Shown: positions 50,039 to 62,830 of the stretch, in pieces | Position numbering within the stretch: the stretch's first letter is position 1 | How the letters are laid out: every line of letters begins with the position of its first letter | Assembly (NCBI GenBank): GCA_964247055.1 | Contig: OZ176056.1 | Location: forward strand, 2,604,001-2,668,000 | Direction of reading: 5' to 3' | DNA from: Paragordius varius | Lineage: Eukaryota > Nematomorpha | Length of the DNA: 64,000 nucleotides | Program-made: the position numbers and the translations under genes | Notes under the pieces: generated by a model | The model's input: only the letters and a program-made list of their open reading frames with translations | Database searches by the model: none | Told to the model about the DNA's origin: nothing

Positions 50039-51805
50039 ATGGAAAATTTAAATATTTGTCAAAGCTTTTTGAAAAAAGTCCCAAGCAAATTGGGGGCATT
50101 TTGCCAAAATACTTTAACTCAATGTGTGTATGGATATGCTGGAAAATGGATTTATAAATTTGGTAAAAATTGAAGATAATTTATAGATAATAATAATATT
50201 AGTGAAAAAAGCGAAAACTCTCTGCATTCTCAATATGGAGAAATGGAAATCATATCATTTGATTTTATGCCTCAATATGTACAATTTTTGTATTATAATT
50301 AGGATTCTTTATGTTTATCATTTAATTGCCGAGATTCTTTTTCTATATATTTGCTAACTCTAAATGGTTACGAAACTTCTAGTGAATGCGCTTTTGAACT
50401 GGAAACTCCAGCTATAAGCGGACGCTGGAGTCATGATTATGAACATTTCTGTTTTATAAGTCAGGTTTTTGTCAATATAATTATGTTTTTTAGGATCAAG
50501 TTTATATTTTGAATTCTGAGTTTTCTCAAGTACATCAAAGCGATTTGAACGTGAAAGAAATTGGATCATATGAACATGTTTCCTTGGGATGGGGTTCCAA
50601 ATCAACCCAATTTAAGGGGAAAGGAGTAAGTATTTTACCATTTTGTTTATTTATAATTTAATTTATTTTGATTTTTTTCCTTTACCATAATACTAAGTTT
50701 ATGTTTAAAATTTCCTCTTTATAATGTAATATAATTTGTATGTATAATTTATTTACGACCTATTTGCCTTTTTAATGACGGTAAATGAGTTTTTGTAGGC
50801 TTAAAAAATAAAAATCACCCACATAATTTTTATAAATAAGTTGTTTTAACTTTATATTTGTTTTTAAAATTAAATTCTTCATTATATATATTTTTTTATC
50901 AGTACTTATTTCGCATTACAACACTTTTCTAGGAATAAAATTTATCGTATGATATATATAAATTCGACCTTATGCAAACTTTAAGAAATTAATCAAGCTT
51001 TTAATTATTTTAAATTATTAAAAATTTTAGAATAAATATTTTTTCAAGTAAAAATATCTGTTTTACCCGATTTTCCTGATTTCGAAATTTTTTTCGATCA
51101 ATAATAGTTTAAATTTTAAAATATGCCTCATGCCATACAAAAAAAGAATTTTAGCTATACTTAACTGCTTAATATTATTAATAAGTATAAAAACTTAGTT
51201 GAAACCCATTTTTTATCAATATCCTTATTGTAGATGAAAGCACAATCTAATGAAGAAAATAAAGAATCATCAAAAACACCACCTCAGGATAATTTGGAAA
51301 CTGAAAATAAAAATCAAAAACCGTGTATAGCATGGAACATTCAAGAAAATCGATTTTTAGCCATTAGCAACTCTTTTGAAACACAAGAAGTGAAAATACG
51401 GATTTATGATCGTTTTGCTGATTGGACACTTCATACTACATTGGCTTATGATGCCATGGCTTTAATGGTTTTATTTTGTTTTTTAAATTCTTTTACGAAA
51501 TTTTTGGAAATCTTTACATATGTTTTACCAAGGGGGTTTGAGCTAAATATTTTGGTGTAATAATTTAAATTTACATTAAAAGTGTATTACTATATCAATA
51601 TTATTATTGATAATTATTCATTCAATATTATTTGAAAACATATACGTTATTATAGATATATACAAAATTAAAATTCCAAATTATTTTTTGCCCTGGTTTT
51701 CAAAAATATTAATTGGTTTGACCGACCGTTTAAAAATACACGTATTCATAAGCAGACTGCGAAATTACTTAAATTTTACATATTTTTACAATAAATTATA
51801 CTTAT

Positions 51806-51849
<44 letters not shown>

Positions 51850-54800
51850 CTTGTTTTAAAAATTTATTTTAAGCATATTATTTACACAAATTAATGTTTT
51901 ACCTATATTTAGTATAATTTTATAAAATCATATATATTTGTAAATTATGTATTTTAATTTTGATTATTATTAAATGCGGTCAAATAACGGTCAATGTTTT
52001 TTAAGCAATTAAACCCCCCTTGAATTTATTATTAAATATAATTTTTTAATCCAATACTAAACTTTTATTATTTTTATAATTATTAAATGCTTTTTTAAAA
52101 AATTTTGACTGGTTATTTTAGAAAGTGGTCTTTACTCATATTTTCATTTGTCACCAAACAGAAAATCAATTTACTTAGGATATTCCGAAAATCTACAATT
52201 TTCGAGTAAATATATATCTATAGTATGCAGATGACTTATTCACATTATTGTAGGTCGATTAGCGACACAGTAGAGTAGGTAAAAACAACAATGTGTTGAA
52301 ATTAAACCAGCGTTATTCCCAGCTTACCACATTAATTTGTTTTTTATTTGTTTATGGACAGATTTGTTTTATATACCATTTTCAGTTCAAATTCACCCTC
52401 GAACAATTCAAATTCACCCTAAAAATAAATTATGTGTTTTCGAACTAATATAACTCATTATTAATATGAAATATATCTTTATGGCATATTTTATTATTTT
52501 TTCAGTATTACTTTAATTTAAAACAAAATTTTATTTTTTAAAATTATAAAAAATATGTAGGTAACTTTTCATCTTAAAAAATATATAATTTATTTGAGGG
52601 GGAATTATTGTTAGAGGGTCAATTAGAATTGTTTAAGGGTGAATTTGAATTGTTCGAGGGTGAATGTGAATTGTTTAAGGGTGAATTTGAATTGTAAATG
52701 GTATAATAACACATGCTACTGTTTTGCCGATTGACCAACAAGAATCTGAATAAGCCAGCATAAAATACTGAATAATATAAAAAAAAATAACATCTACCCT
52801 CCTTTAAATATGTGACATTTATATCCAACATTTATTTTTAAATTAGCCAATATGTTGGAGACCTGATTACAGTGATTTACTTACCGCCATAACTGGTTCA
52901 ATCATCGGCGAAAAAGAAAATTTGAAACCTTCGAACGCGCCGGAACTTAGCGTTAATTTTTATGAATCTAATGGTTTACGCTTACCCGGTCCTTGTTTTT
53001 CACTCAATCGGAATGTTAATTATTCTTTTCCAAATTCTAAGGCAAAGCAAAATTTTGCATTTTTTATCCCAGTAAAGCTGGAATGGAATACAATATGCCA
53101 TAACAATAATAATTGTTCAACAAGTGATGAAATACCAATTTTAGCTATTTTATATCAAGATCCTAGTGTCATTCCCCTAGAAAATAATGATTTGTCATCT
53201 TTGCTAGGATTGGAAATCGAGGACGGGGTAAGTAGTTAAGATAATTTATCAGTATTTTTATATCCTATTGTATTTTTCCTATAAAGTTTTTTAATTATTT
53301 ATACATTACAATAAATTGACTAAAACTATTATGATTTTACTACTATTTTCGATCCGAATTAGAAATGGATATAAAATGTTTTTGATATACATCGGATAAA
53401 TAATTTGTAAAAACAAATTTAAAGCAGCATTTTCATGCATAACTACTAATGTATCGTATATTATATATTTAGGTGACATCAAAAGAACAAAATCCCCTTT
53501 CCTACATTGAATTATGGACCGCTAAAAACTATATATGGTATCTTAAACAAGTTATCATGCCTACTCCTCCTTACACTTCTGAAAGCAATGAACAAAAAAC
53601 CGACAATTATTACATTGTAGATTTTCAATGGGATGTCATAGACCCCTACAAATTATTTTATATAACACAATTTAATTTCCGAACAATTCATTTAGCTCCT
53701 ACGATAAATGTTAGCCGAACTTTTTGTGGTGAAAATAAAAAAGCTGTTGTTGAAGTATGCAATATTAGCCCAAAAACTAATCTTGTAAAAGCTTTGAGGA
53801 ATACGTTGGTAATTAATGGTTCAAGTCTACAAATCACACCTCTTAATTATATATCTCTACCTGTTCCGGCCTTATATGCATATTCATATACCTTTCCCCT
53901 ACCCATATCAACCATTGCATACATTGATACCGAAAATAACGTTATTTTAAACCACAATTTCAAAACCGTTCCGTATATAAATAATTATCTTTACGTGTTT
54001 CTAATTGATTCCTCTTGTTATCTGTTTGAATGTACATCCTTTGTTGATTCTCAACTTTCTTTAAATACGGAAGAATTGGAAATAGAAAATTACCCCAAGT
54101 TAAGTATTTCCATGCATGCTGAAGCTAGTATGTTTAAACAACAAATTCCATTTTACAAGTTTTTATCGCTCCAAAATTATGACAATGAAATTAAAATGTA
54201 TGAATTGCTACATATAACACCAATCATGCCGTTTGCGTTCTTAAACTCTTTTGAAATCGCAAAAAATAAGGCGGGACAAAATCATTCCTTTGTAGCTTTG
54301 AAGAATGATTATTGCACTAACCAAGTTGATCTTTGTTTTATAAACTTACAATTTGATGCCCAGACACCACCCATTAAACTGATTAAAACGGTTGAATTGA
54401 ATTTTGCTGTTTTAGGTTTGCGATGGGTTACAGATCACATAAATTTTACCATTATTCTACAATCCCTTGATGGACAGTTGTTTATATGGTCTTATCCCTG
54501 TAAAGATTTAATTAATGAAACATCTCCAATAACGCAAATTAAGCCTTATGCTCGTTTTCAAAGGCCATGCCTTAAATTTAGTATACTATGCTGTTTCGAT
54601 AATTTTTGCAATCATAATGAAAATTGTTTAATACTGCTAATTGGTTTAAATGAGCAAACAAAATCTTTACATTGTGCATCGTACAAAACTGATAAGGAGG
54701 GACAAAACAAAATTATTACAAAGGTTACTTCAAAAACCAATAATATTGATAAGATATTTAATGTACACAGTGCAAATTTCGGTATAACCGATATGAAAGC

Positions 54801-57800
54801 AGTCAATTCATATAGCTTGCTGCGTTGCTATGGAAACGACACTGATTTTTTGCTATTTTTCGTGGGTTTGAGTAGCGCCTCCATGCTTTGTGAACTTCAT
54901 TCTATGCACTTTTACCTGCGAGTTGATAAAGATAATTCCCCTACATTAAATTTGTTAAATTACGAGATACGTAAAAGTTTAGAGTTAAATTCTACCATAA
55001 TTTCGGCATCGATGGAACCAGAACCAATGTTATGGCTCCATATTCCGCGCGGAAGTATGGAAATTATATATCCGAGAATCTTACTTTCCTTATCATTAAA
55101 AGAGCGTCTCAATGATTCAAATTGTTGTTTAAATCTACCGGATGCTGGTATATATCAAGCTTTTCTGATAGCTAGACGACATAGGATTCCTTTTTGTGTT
55201 ATACCCCTTGCACTGATGTTCAATGCAAATTTAAATCAAGAAACGATTGTGGATGAGAGTAGTTTAATTGAAAAAGTTGTAAGTGCAATTTGTCAATCTA
55301 TCGCCTCTTATCGATTCAATGAAACAGATTTTAGCAATTTAAATGACAACACTCGTCACCTTCAAAATCAATCTTGTATCAGAGATTCTGAACTTAGTTT
55401 ATTCCTTGCAAATTGTGATATCTTACCCGAAAACGCTATCCTTGACTCATATTTAGGCAATAATGCCAATACCGATGATCACAAAATAATTGATTTACCC
55501 AAAAAAGAACAATTTTTACATCAATTTTTAGTGGCTACGAAACGTCTAATGAACGATGAAAATACTAGCCATCAAAATAATGCCTTATATCTGAGTTATT
55601 TAACAGTGTGCGCTAAGTTAGGGGATTACAAATCTGCCCTTACATGTGTCAAACGACAATCTACTACCCCTTTAATGGAAAAGGGTATTAAGCATTTACT
55701 TTACTTTGCTAGGGGGGATAGTAGTTCAAACTCTTTGTATACTCATTCACTTGCTACGCATGATTTAGATTTGGCTTTGTTAGTTGCCAAATTCTCCCAC
55801 AAAGATCCGAAAGAATATTTACCCGAGTTAGAAACACTCAAGGTTTGTTCTGTTACGGATACCCTTGAACACTTAAACAACATTGACGCAGATACAGATG
55901 AAAGGATTAAGAATTTACTTTTGAAAGATATTTTTTACCGAAACTATGTTATAGATGTCACCAAGTGTCAAACTTTATTCCCAACCGGGCTGTGCAATCT
56001 ACTACTAAGTTGTATGTTTTGGATATCTGTTATTTTTACAAACTCTGAAATTAAAGATATAGAATCTATTGGTGGGCAGCTAACAAAAACCCTAATATCC
56101 ATTTTTCAAATCCGTTTTTGTCAATTATTGAGTCACTTTAGCACGGAATATACGCTCTCTTTAAACGATGATCAGATGATTGCTCCAAAAAGTAAAAGTT
56201 TGCAGAATTTTAACAAACTTTTTGATTTGTTACATTTTCACAATCCTACCTTACAGCAAACATGGAAATCACTTGGCGGTCATGAATGTGCCGACTGCAT
56301 AAAAAAATTAGCTGTCGACTATTGTCATCTCAATGTTGAATCGGAATTTTTTATCGCAAACCTATGTCAAACATTTCTATCCAAACATTTTTACACGGTT
56401 GCTTTGAAAACTCTTACACGCAGTGATATAGGAACCAAAAATATAGAAAAATCACTCTCTACCAATGTTTTTGTCCCTAAAAATTCTCAGGATACTAAAA
56501 AGTGTACAACATATGCTTTGCTACTTTATTTTCTACAGAAAAGTTGTTTTAACAATAGTGAAATGGCTCAAAATGTAACTAAACTTTTTTGTTTTCAAGG
56601 CCCGCATACTAAAAAATTGGATTCGTTAGTTAAAGAGAAACTAGAGCCTTTGAGTAATTATTTTAGCAATCAAACCCTTATTCAATCATTACAAAAATGG
56701 GTGAATGTTCATCAACCTAAAGCTGTGAATTCTGACATGATAAATGCAAATTTGTATAAATTACAAACATCGCTAAATAACAATGATGATTTAACAAATA
56801 TTAATAATATCCACGGACTATCAAATAGCCAAAAAATATGCTTGAACTTTCTACCAAATGCAATTTTAGCCCAATTGATTGAGCTATATCAAAGCGAAAA
56901 ATGGCATTACCAACCATACTTTTGGTCAGATGTATTTTGGTTATTATTTTATTCGCTTAACTTAAAACCGACACCATCAAAATCAGAATTGCAATCATAT
57001 TTATCAAGCATTATTGATATGTTATGTCGAAGGATTGGTTTATTATTTGCTTCTCAAAACAATCGTAATCTCAGTGACAAGGTATTTTATAAAATGAAAT
57101 ATTAAAAAAAAGACTTGAAAATTAATTGAAAAATATTATTTGCTCACAATTTTATTTGATTTTATTGCTCACCTATATATCATAGACCAATTTTTGGTTC
57201 AAAAAAATATTCGGACCTAATATTGGATTAAATAATTAAATTTAAACTTTAATTTTTACGCTGTTTATTACTAATTATGCGATACGTTTTTTTTAAATGT
57301 TGGGCTAAGTTTAATGAAAAAATTATTCTATCTATATCATTATTTTTTCCATTTGTGTGCACATAGGAAACCATGCTGCCCCAAGATCTAAATAATTCAA
57401 AATTCCCAATGATTATTACAGAGCTGGAAAATGTCCGTAATACTATAACATCTACTCATGTAAGATTACGTCAAGTCCTAATGTCTAAGTTAGCCATTGT
57501 TAATGCAGAAGAACAACCGTTTGATGAACAATCTCAATTCGTTGATTTATCATCGGTGACAAATTTGAGTTCTATATCCACGCTTTCATCCAACAGTTCA
57601 ATCAAAGCCACAAAAAATAAAATGTTGTTTAATAACACAGCAGCGGTGGTTGATTTTGACCCTAATAAACTGTCACACATTACTGCAAATTATTTGGCTG
57701 AATGTGGTGGAGCTATAAAACCGCCGCCCGCTGAAATATTATCGGCTTATTCGATCAAAAGCACCACTGTAAGTCTTAAAAGTCGAAAAACTGGAAAATC

Positions 57801-59059
57801 TACCAGGTCAACTTTTTCTTCATCCCTTACAAATCAGGTAAAACTTTTATTTTATCCGCTCAATAGACTTTTTTTACTTTAAGACATCGATATCTTACGA
57901 TATGTTTATGTTAGAGTTTAAATGCAGATTTTTTTAATTGACACTGTCAGCTCTGAATGGCTTAAATCAGTGGTTTCCAAAAGGTGGACATGCCCCCAAA
58001 ACCGGGCGTAGAAGTATCTTAGAGGCGCTAAAAATTTTGAGAATTTGATTAAAAAATAAAACCAGAAACTAATTGAAGAATATCAGGTGCAATTTATCAA
58101 GATTTATTACCCAAATGAAAAAATATTTCATACAAGGATCTTATTAATTGCGATTTTTATAAGATTATAATAAATTTAACATTTTTAACTTGGTTTTTTT
58201 TTAAAAGGGGGTGTAAGAATTATTTTTAATTTGGTGTGGCGTGAACAAAAAAGGTTGGGAACCACTGGCCTAAGTGATATCTAATTTAATTCCGTAATCT
58301 AATTCAAAAAAGAAAAAAAGTCATAAAACAAATATTTATATGATTTTTAAACCAATTTATATATATGTGTGTGCGTAGACTGAACAAATCCCCCTATTTA
58401 TTAAACGGGCAAAACTTAAAGAAGGATCTACCTATGAACATGTAGCTTTGTTTGAGGTTTTGCTTAAACAACTTGACACTTTTCCTATAATCCAACTTGC
58501 TACAGCTCTAGAATATCAACAGTTGATAGGGGATATGAAAGATCCCTTGACTATTCCAATAATGTGCCCAAAATTAAATGGCATGTATAACAAGTGTCAT
58601 AACATATACTTCCAAGAGTTGTATGAAATCCAATGTTTATTAAACTTTTTATGCAATATATCCCCCTTGCCCCTACCTAAATTAACCGATCTCAATGATA
58701 AAAAATTGTTAACATTGTCACAAAACTTTCTGGGTACGATTGACAAATTTTGGGAATTAAATACTTATGTTTGCCACTTAAATGATACATTTATATGGCC
58801 TTTGATAACTGGTTTCCATATGAATTTGATTGAAAGCCAACACCCCTTCAAACATTCAGATATGGCAGAACGTTATGAAAAATACGTTGCAACTTTATTT
58901 AGTTTTCCCACGGTTCAAGAATTGAAACAACACATTGACTCGAATTATCGTGAAATACAAAGTGAAAATGAAAATTTATTGAATTTTGAATCGTTTGATG
59001 ATTGTCGCATACAATGTATATATATGTATATATATCTTAAACAAAAATCACACAAATAA
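50039..59059 (+). CDS. ELP1: ELP1 (IKAP), scaffold subunit of Elongator
   Basis: Nine exons: 50039-50162, 50187-50278, 50303-50464, 50494-50625, 51234-51467, 52847-53227, 53473-57081, 57367-57837, 58379-59059; about 1961 aa. Elongator modifies wobble uridines of tRNA, and ELP1 holds the catalytic ELP3 module. Landmarks against human ELP1: MENLNICQSFLKKV (MRNLKLFRTLEF); VSLGWGSKSTQFKG (ITVGWGRKETQFHG); VNFYESNGL (IVFFEKNGL); IELWTAKNYIWYLKQ (VQLWTVGNYHWYLKQ); LHIPRGSMEIIYPR (LQMPRGNLEVVHHR); LYTHSLATHDLDLALLVAKF with [10 protein letters not shown] ([30 protein letters not shown]); LKEGSTYEHVALFE (LKEGSPLEDLALLE). The N-terminal half is beta-propeller, the rest TPR-like. The family is usually about 1330 aa, so this copy is unusually long. 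Introns 1-3 are 24, 24 and 29 nt; later ones are 245-1379 nt. The last about 20 residues are poorly supported. Confidence 0.95.
51811..51848. repeat. (TA)n microsatellite
   Basis: TA run in ELP1 intron 5. Confidence 0.9.
52374..52704. mobile_element. MITE-B copy 5
   Basis: ATACCATTTTCAGTTC with two CAAATTCACCCT repeats at the left, and several GGGTGAATTTGAATTG repeats ending AAATGGTATA at the right. It is nested inside a family C inverted repeat in ELP1 intron 5. Confidence 0.85.
57968..58267 (+). mobile_element. hAT-1 MITE in ELP1 intron 8
   Basis: Starts CAGTGGTTTCCAAAAGG and ends TTGGGAACCACTG, classic hAT ends. The flanks GCTTAAAT and GCCTAAGT are an imperfect 8-bp target duplication (6 of 8 match). 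It is 300 bp and non-coding. Confidence 0.85.
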
Positions 59060-59115
59060 AATAAAAGTTATAGATATAAATTAAATGCATAAAAGTTTAT
59101 ATTTAATAACAAACA

Positions 59116-60607
59116 TTAAATATCTTTGGTCTTAACACTAATACTTTTTTTGTCCTCTCCTTTATTCTTTGTGACGTGCTGTAGTTTGGTTTTTTCTTGT
59201 TTTAATGACGCATCTTGTTTGTGTTGCACAATGGCCGCCTTTTTAACGGTAAAAATTGAAATTATACAGACAAAACTTAAAAATATTTTTTAAAAATACC
59301 CCCAACCTTAATTATTCCCACGTAAATTATTTTTATTAAAAATTAAAAATATATAAATGTACATCTATAACTTATCCTTTGTTTTTTATAGGTGAGAATA
59401 CATTGCTGGTTTTTCAGATAGATATACAGCAAAAAGCAATTTATAGGCTAATGGTTAAAAATCAAAAAAATAACCATAGGCTATTAATATTACCATTTGC
59501 TGAATATCTAATAAAAATACTTGCTCACACTGTAAAACAGTAGTATACCATTTGCAATTCAAATTCACCCTTAAACAATTCAAAACCCTCAAATAAAATA
59601 TATGTTTTTTTAAGATTTAAATTACCTAGAATTTTATATATTTTAAAAAAAATTTTGTTTAAATTAAAATAATACCGAAAAAATAATGAACTATGTCATA
59701 AAGATATATTTCATATCAATAGTGAGTTATATTAGTTCGTAAACACATAATTTTTTAGGGTGAATTTGAAATGTAGATGGTATACTAACCAAAAAAATTT
59801 TTTGACTGGCCAATACCGATAAAATTTTTATGGCTATCTGACAAATTTGCAGATATTTATGCTTAAAATAAGTGTTTAGACCCATAAAAAGCTGACCTCG
59901 GTTCGAATATCTCTGCTAACAAAGGAGTTATTATTTAAAAATTAAAAATGTGTATATATTGGTTTTTACGTCCGTATAATTTAATTTTTATCGTAACAAC
60001 CTTTTTCTTGTTTTGGCCTTTATCTTTGTCATCACGTCGAATAATCACACTCTTAAGTATGTCATCGATTATGGTATCATTCGAAGTGACTAAAGGGTTT
60101 GAAACGCCTTCCCCAGTTGGACAAATGACGAGATGTGCATTTCCATGTTGCCTATTTTCTGCAGAATTATTTCCATGGTGTTTTGTCACATTTAGCATAT
60201 TAAAATTAAATTTATCATTTTTTTCTGTGCCCGTCGAAGTTATGTCAAAAGATTTTGCTTTGCCTCGAAAACCAATAGATTGATGACATACAGGGACTGT
60301 TTTAGAACGTGAAACAACAGGGTGTGATGGTAGAGCTTTAACCAAAGAAATAAGAGCTAGGCAGAAAATTAGAAAACTCCCCAATATCTAAACAATAAAA
60401 TTAAAGATTACTTTATCTTTAAATTTTTTATTGAAAACGAAATCCATTTGTTCCGAAACTAGTATATATTATCCTTTATTATTTTTTCCTCGTAAATATT
60501 GTTTTAATTAAATTTACATAATCCCAATAAAAAGTTTATATTCGATTACGGTTATATTAGGAAATTTGATATATTTAATTTTAAAAAAGGATTATATTTA
60601 CCTTCAT
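59116..60607 (-). CDS. secreted Lys-rich protein, unknown
   Basis: Exons 60607-60602 (ATG AAG), 60387-60001, 59238-59116; about 171 aa. Splicing exon 1 to exon 2 creates a strong signal peptide (MKILGSFLIFCLALISLVKA, then LPSHP). The mature part has two cysteines, three NxS/T sites, a DDKDKGQNKKK stretch and a Lys/Gln-rich tail ending VKTKDI-stop. Introns are 214 and 762 nt, both phase 0. The second intron is almost exactly a MITE-A copy. If it is not removed, the protein runs into the MITE and stops at 59935. The gene converges with ELP1 (56 bp between stop codons). No family recognised; it is not built from phase 1 micro-exons. Confidence 0.65.
59245..59994. mobile_element. composite MITE-A forming the last intron of the secreted gene
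   Basis: ACGGTAAAAATTGAAATTAT at the left and ATAATTTAATTTTTATCG at the right, each with TA on the outside. The element is enlarged to 750 bp by a nested MITE-B (59546-59783) and by the B-box-like repeat (59790-59912). Confidence 0.75.
59546..59783. mobile_element. MITE-B copy 6 (nested)
   Basis: ATACCATTTGCAATTCAAAT on the left, GGGTGAATTTGAAATGTAGA on the right. Confidence 0.8.
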
Positions 60608-61330
60608 TAATAGAGAATCTATGATTTATAGAGAGAACAAATTAAAAACGAAAAATAAAATGTTTCAAAGGATTTTCTGTATTTATATAAAGATTAACCA
60701 GCATGCTTAATCTAGGTCGTGGTGAGATTAAGTCTCAAAATTATTATTGACCTTTAATAAATGCATTGTCTTTTTTATTAAAAAAAATATAGATGTGTAA
60801 TTAAAGTATCTCTTTATAAATAATGGCATTTTCCCTTCATTGAGCATAAAGTATACAATATATTTAAATTCAAGGATTTTTCAAATGTCGGTGATTTAAA
60901 TATATTTTATCCAAACAATGAAGGTCATAGAGATGGCTTTTATTATACATGATTAAAATTATATATAATAAAGTTTTTAAGGTAAACATGGTTTTAAAAT
61001 TTTATGTAGATTATAGCGTTTGTAAAACAAATGGTATAAAACCAGTAGAAAATAATTCTATTTCTCTGGTTAATTATTTAAGGCGGCATATACTTAGGAA
61101 TAATTTTGATTCAATGGTCCTGAGCATTTCCTTATCATAAAAGCCTGGATTCTGGTCGATGCGACTCTTAATTGGTTTGGGTAGAAACCACTATGTAAAA
61201 TTCGACACCCGCAAATAAATCAAGAGTGTTTCGAACGTTTAAAATATCAATCTTAATTTTTACCATCATATACATTTCTTTTATGTAATATTTTTAACCT
61301 TAAATTGTTCCCTGGCTTCGGCGACACATG

Positions 61331-61608
61331 CAGTAAAATTTGGAATTATACGGACAAAACGTAAAAATAGACATATATTATTTTTTAAAAGACAACAACT
61401 TTGCTTATAAATATAAATTATTGTTTTAAACTGTAAGAATAAAGTCCTATATTTAACGGTAAATTGATAACAAAATCAATTAATTTTACATTTGTAATTA
61501 AATGATTTTTAAAAGACAAATTAATGTTTAATAAAAATATAGATGTTTTTTGAAAAAAGATTTTTGTCTTTATATTTTTACGTTTTGGTATAAATTTAAT
61601 TTTTACAG
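61331..61608. mobile_element. MITE-A copy
   Basis: CAGTAAAATTTGGAATTATA at the left, with the inverted counterpart ending TTTAATTTTTACAG at the right. Confidence 0.75.
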
Positions 61609-62509
61609 TAAAAATACACCTATAAATCCAAACCTTTAGAGCTAATGCATTGGATATCTAACATAAAAATTATTAATGATCATTAAAAAAAATTATTAAA
61701 AAGATTTTAGTGTAAAGAATTTTGTGGAATGACTTTCCAATTAAGTAGAACAAAGCCAATTTTGACGTCAAGTGAGATTTTTTAGTGAAAATTTGGACAA
61801 TTATCTATTGTTTCATAGGTGAATTTATTTAACTTATTCACAAATTATATTAAACTAATTATTTAACAAATTAAAAGTAGAGCTCGAAGGGGTAAAAAAT
61901 AATCTGATCAAATATTTTCTGATATGAAAAAGTAACCTAACTTTGTGGACCCCGTGCCCTCAAACCATCTTAAATAATGTAACATATTGAAACCATTGCA
62001 AAAGTTTGCACTTATATAACATTGATATACCGGAATATAAAAGTGAATTATTTAAAAACATTATGTTATGGATAAGCCTCACACCGTTAAATTTAATATT
62101 AGATGTGATTTAACTAAAAATTAGCTTTATTTTAGTTTCAAAATCAAACACAATATTTTGCAAATATGTTGTTAAATAAAAATGGCGCTAAATAGTTTGA
62201 TATGAAATTTTATTTCAAAACTAAATATTATTTGATATTTTGGCCTATTTATGTAATTTTTATCAGGAGACAAGCATAAATTAAAATAAAATTTGCTTCT
62301 TTCTTTCAAAAATTGAACTAAAATAAGTATCGGGGTCCCTAGATACACCAATTTGAATCGAAATGTTAAATATATGGCAATTAAATTGGGTTTTTACGAA
62401 AATACACCATATTTTGGCAAATGAAGCAATAAATTAAACTCAAAAGCGATAAAATGTTCAGAATCAACGGTATATATAATAATTTAAAATTATCGCTTTC
62501 TAGTAACAT

Positions 62510-62830
62510 TTTTAGTTGTTGCCACAATCTCGGAATCGTTTACTGTAAGAAAACTGGCCCATTTTAGAAGAGCATAAAATTCGAGACTTTCTCAGTTCAC
62601 ATATAAAAATTTAATTTTTTTAAAAATATTATTTAGCTTTTTATATGTTTATAATGTATTTTAGTGTTAATTTTTGGAATGAATTATTAAGTTTGCACCA
62701 AAATAATGCTCTTCAAAATATTGCTCAAATTTAGCCTTTTCTGATATGAATTTACCATGAATTACACAACTTTCTTAAATTACTCGTTAGGCCAAAACCA
62801 AAAGGACTATGGTTCCTTACATTTTATTAA
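62510..62830 (+). repeat. dispersed repeat family D, copy
   Basis: GGCCCATTTTAGAAGAGC, GAGACTTTCTCAGTTCACAT and GGCCAAAACCAAAAGGAC, in the same order as at 28980-29310 and at 36330-37260. Confidence 0.6.

Noticed and set aside
49912-50157. Plus-strand ORF starting at 49912 as the ELP1 N-terminus
   Set aside because: That frame does not match ELP1. The frame beginning at 50039 gives MENLNICQSFLKKV, which aligns with the human N-terminus, and splices in frame to the next exon.
53473-57105. Treating the 1210-codon ORF as a stand-alone gene
   Set aside because: It begins at GTG directly after an AG acceptor, and its upstream and downstream exons complete ELP1. It is a single large internal exon.
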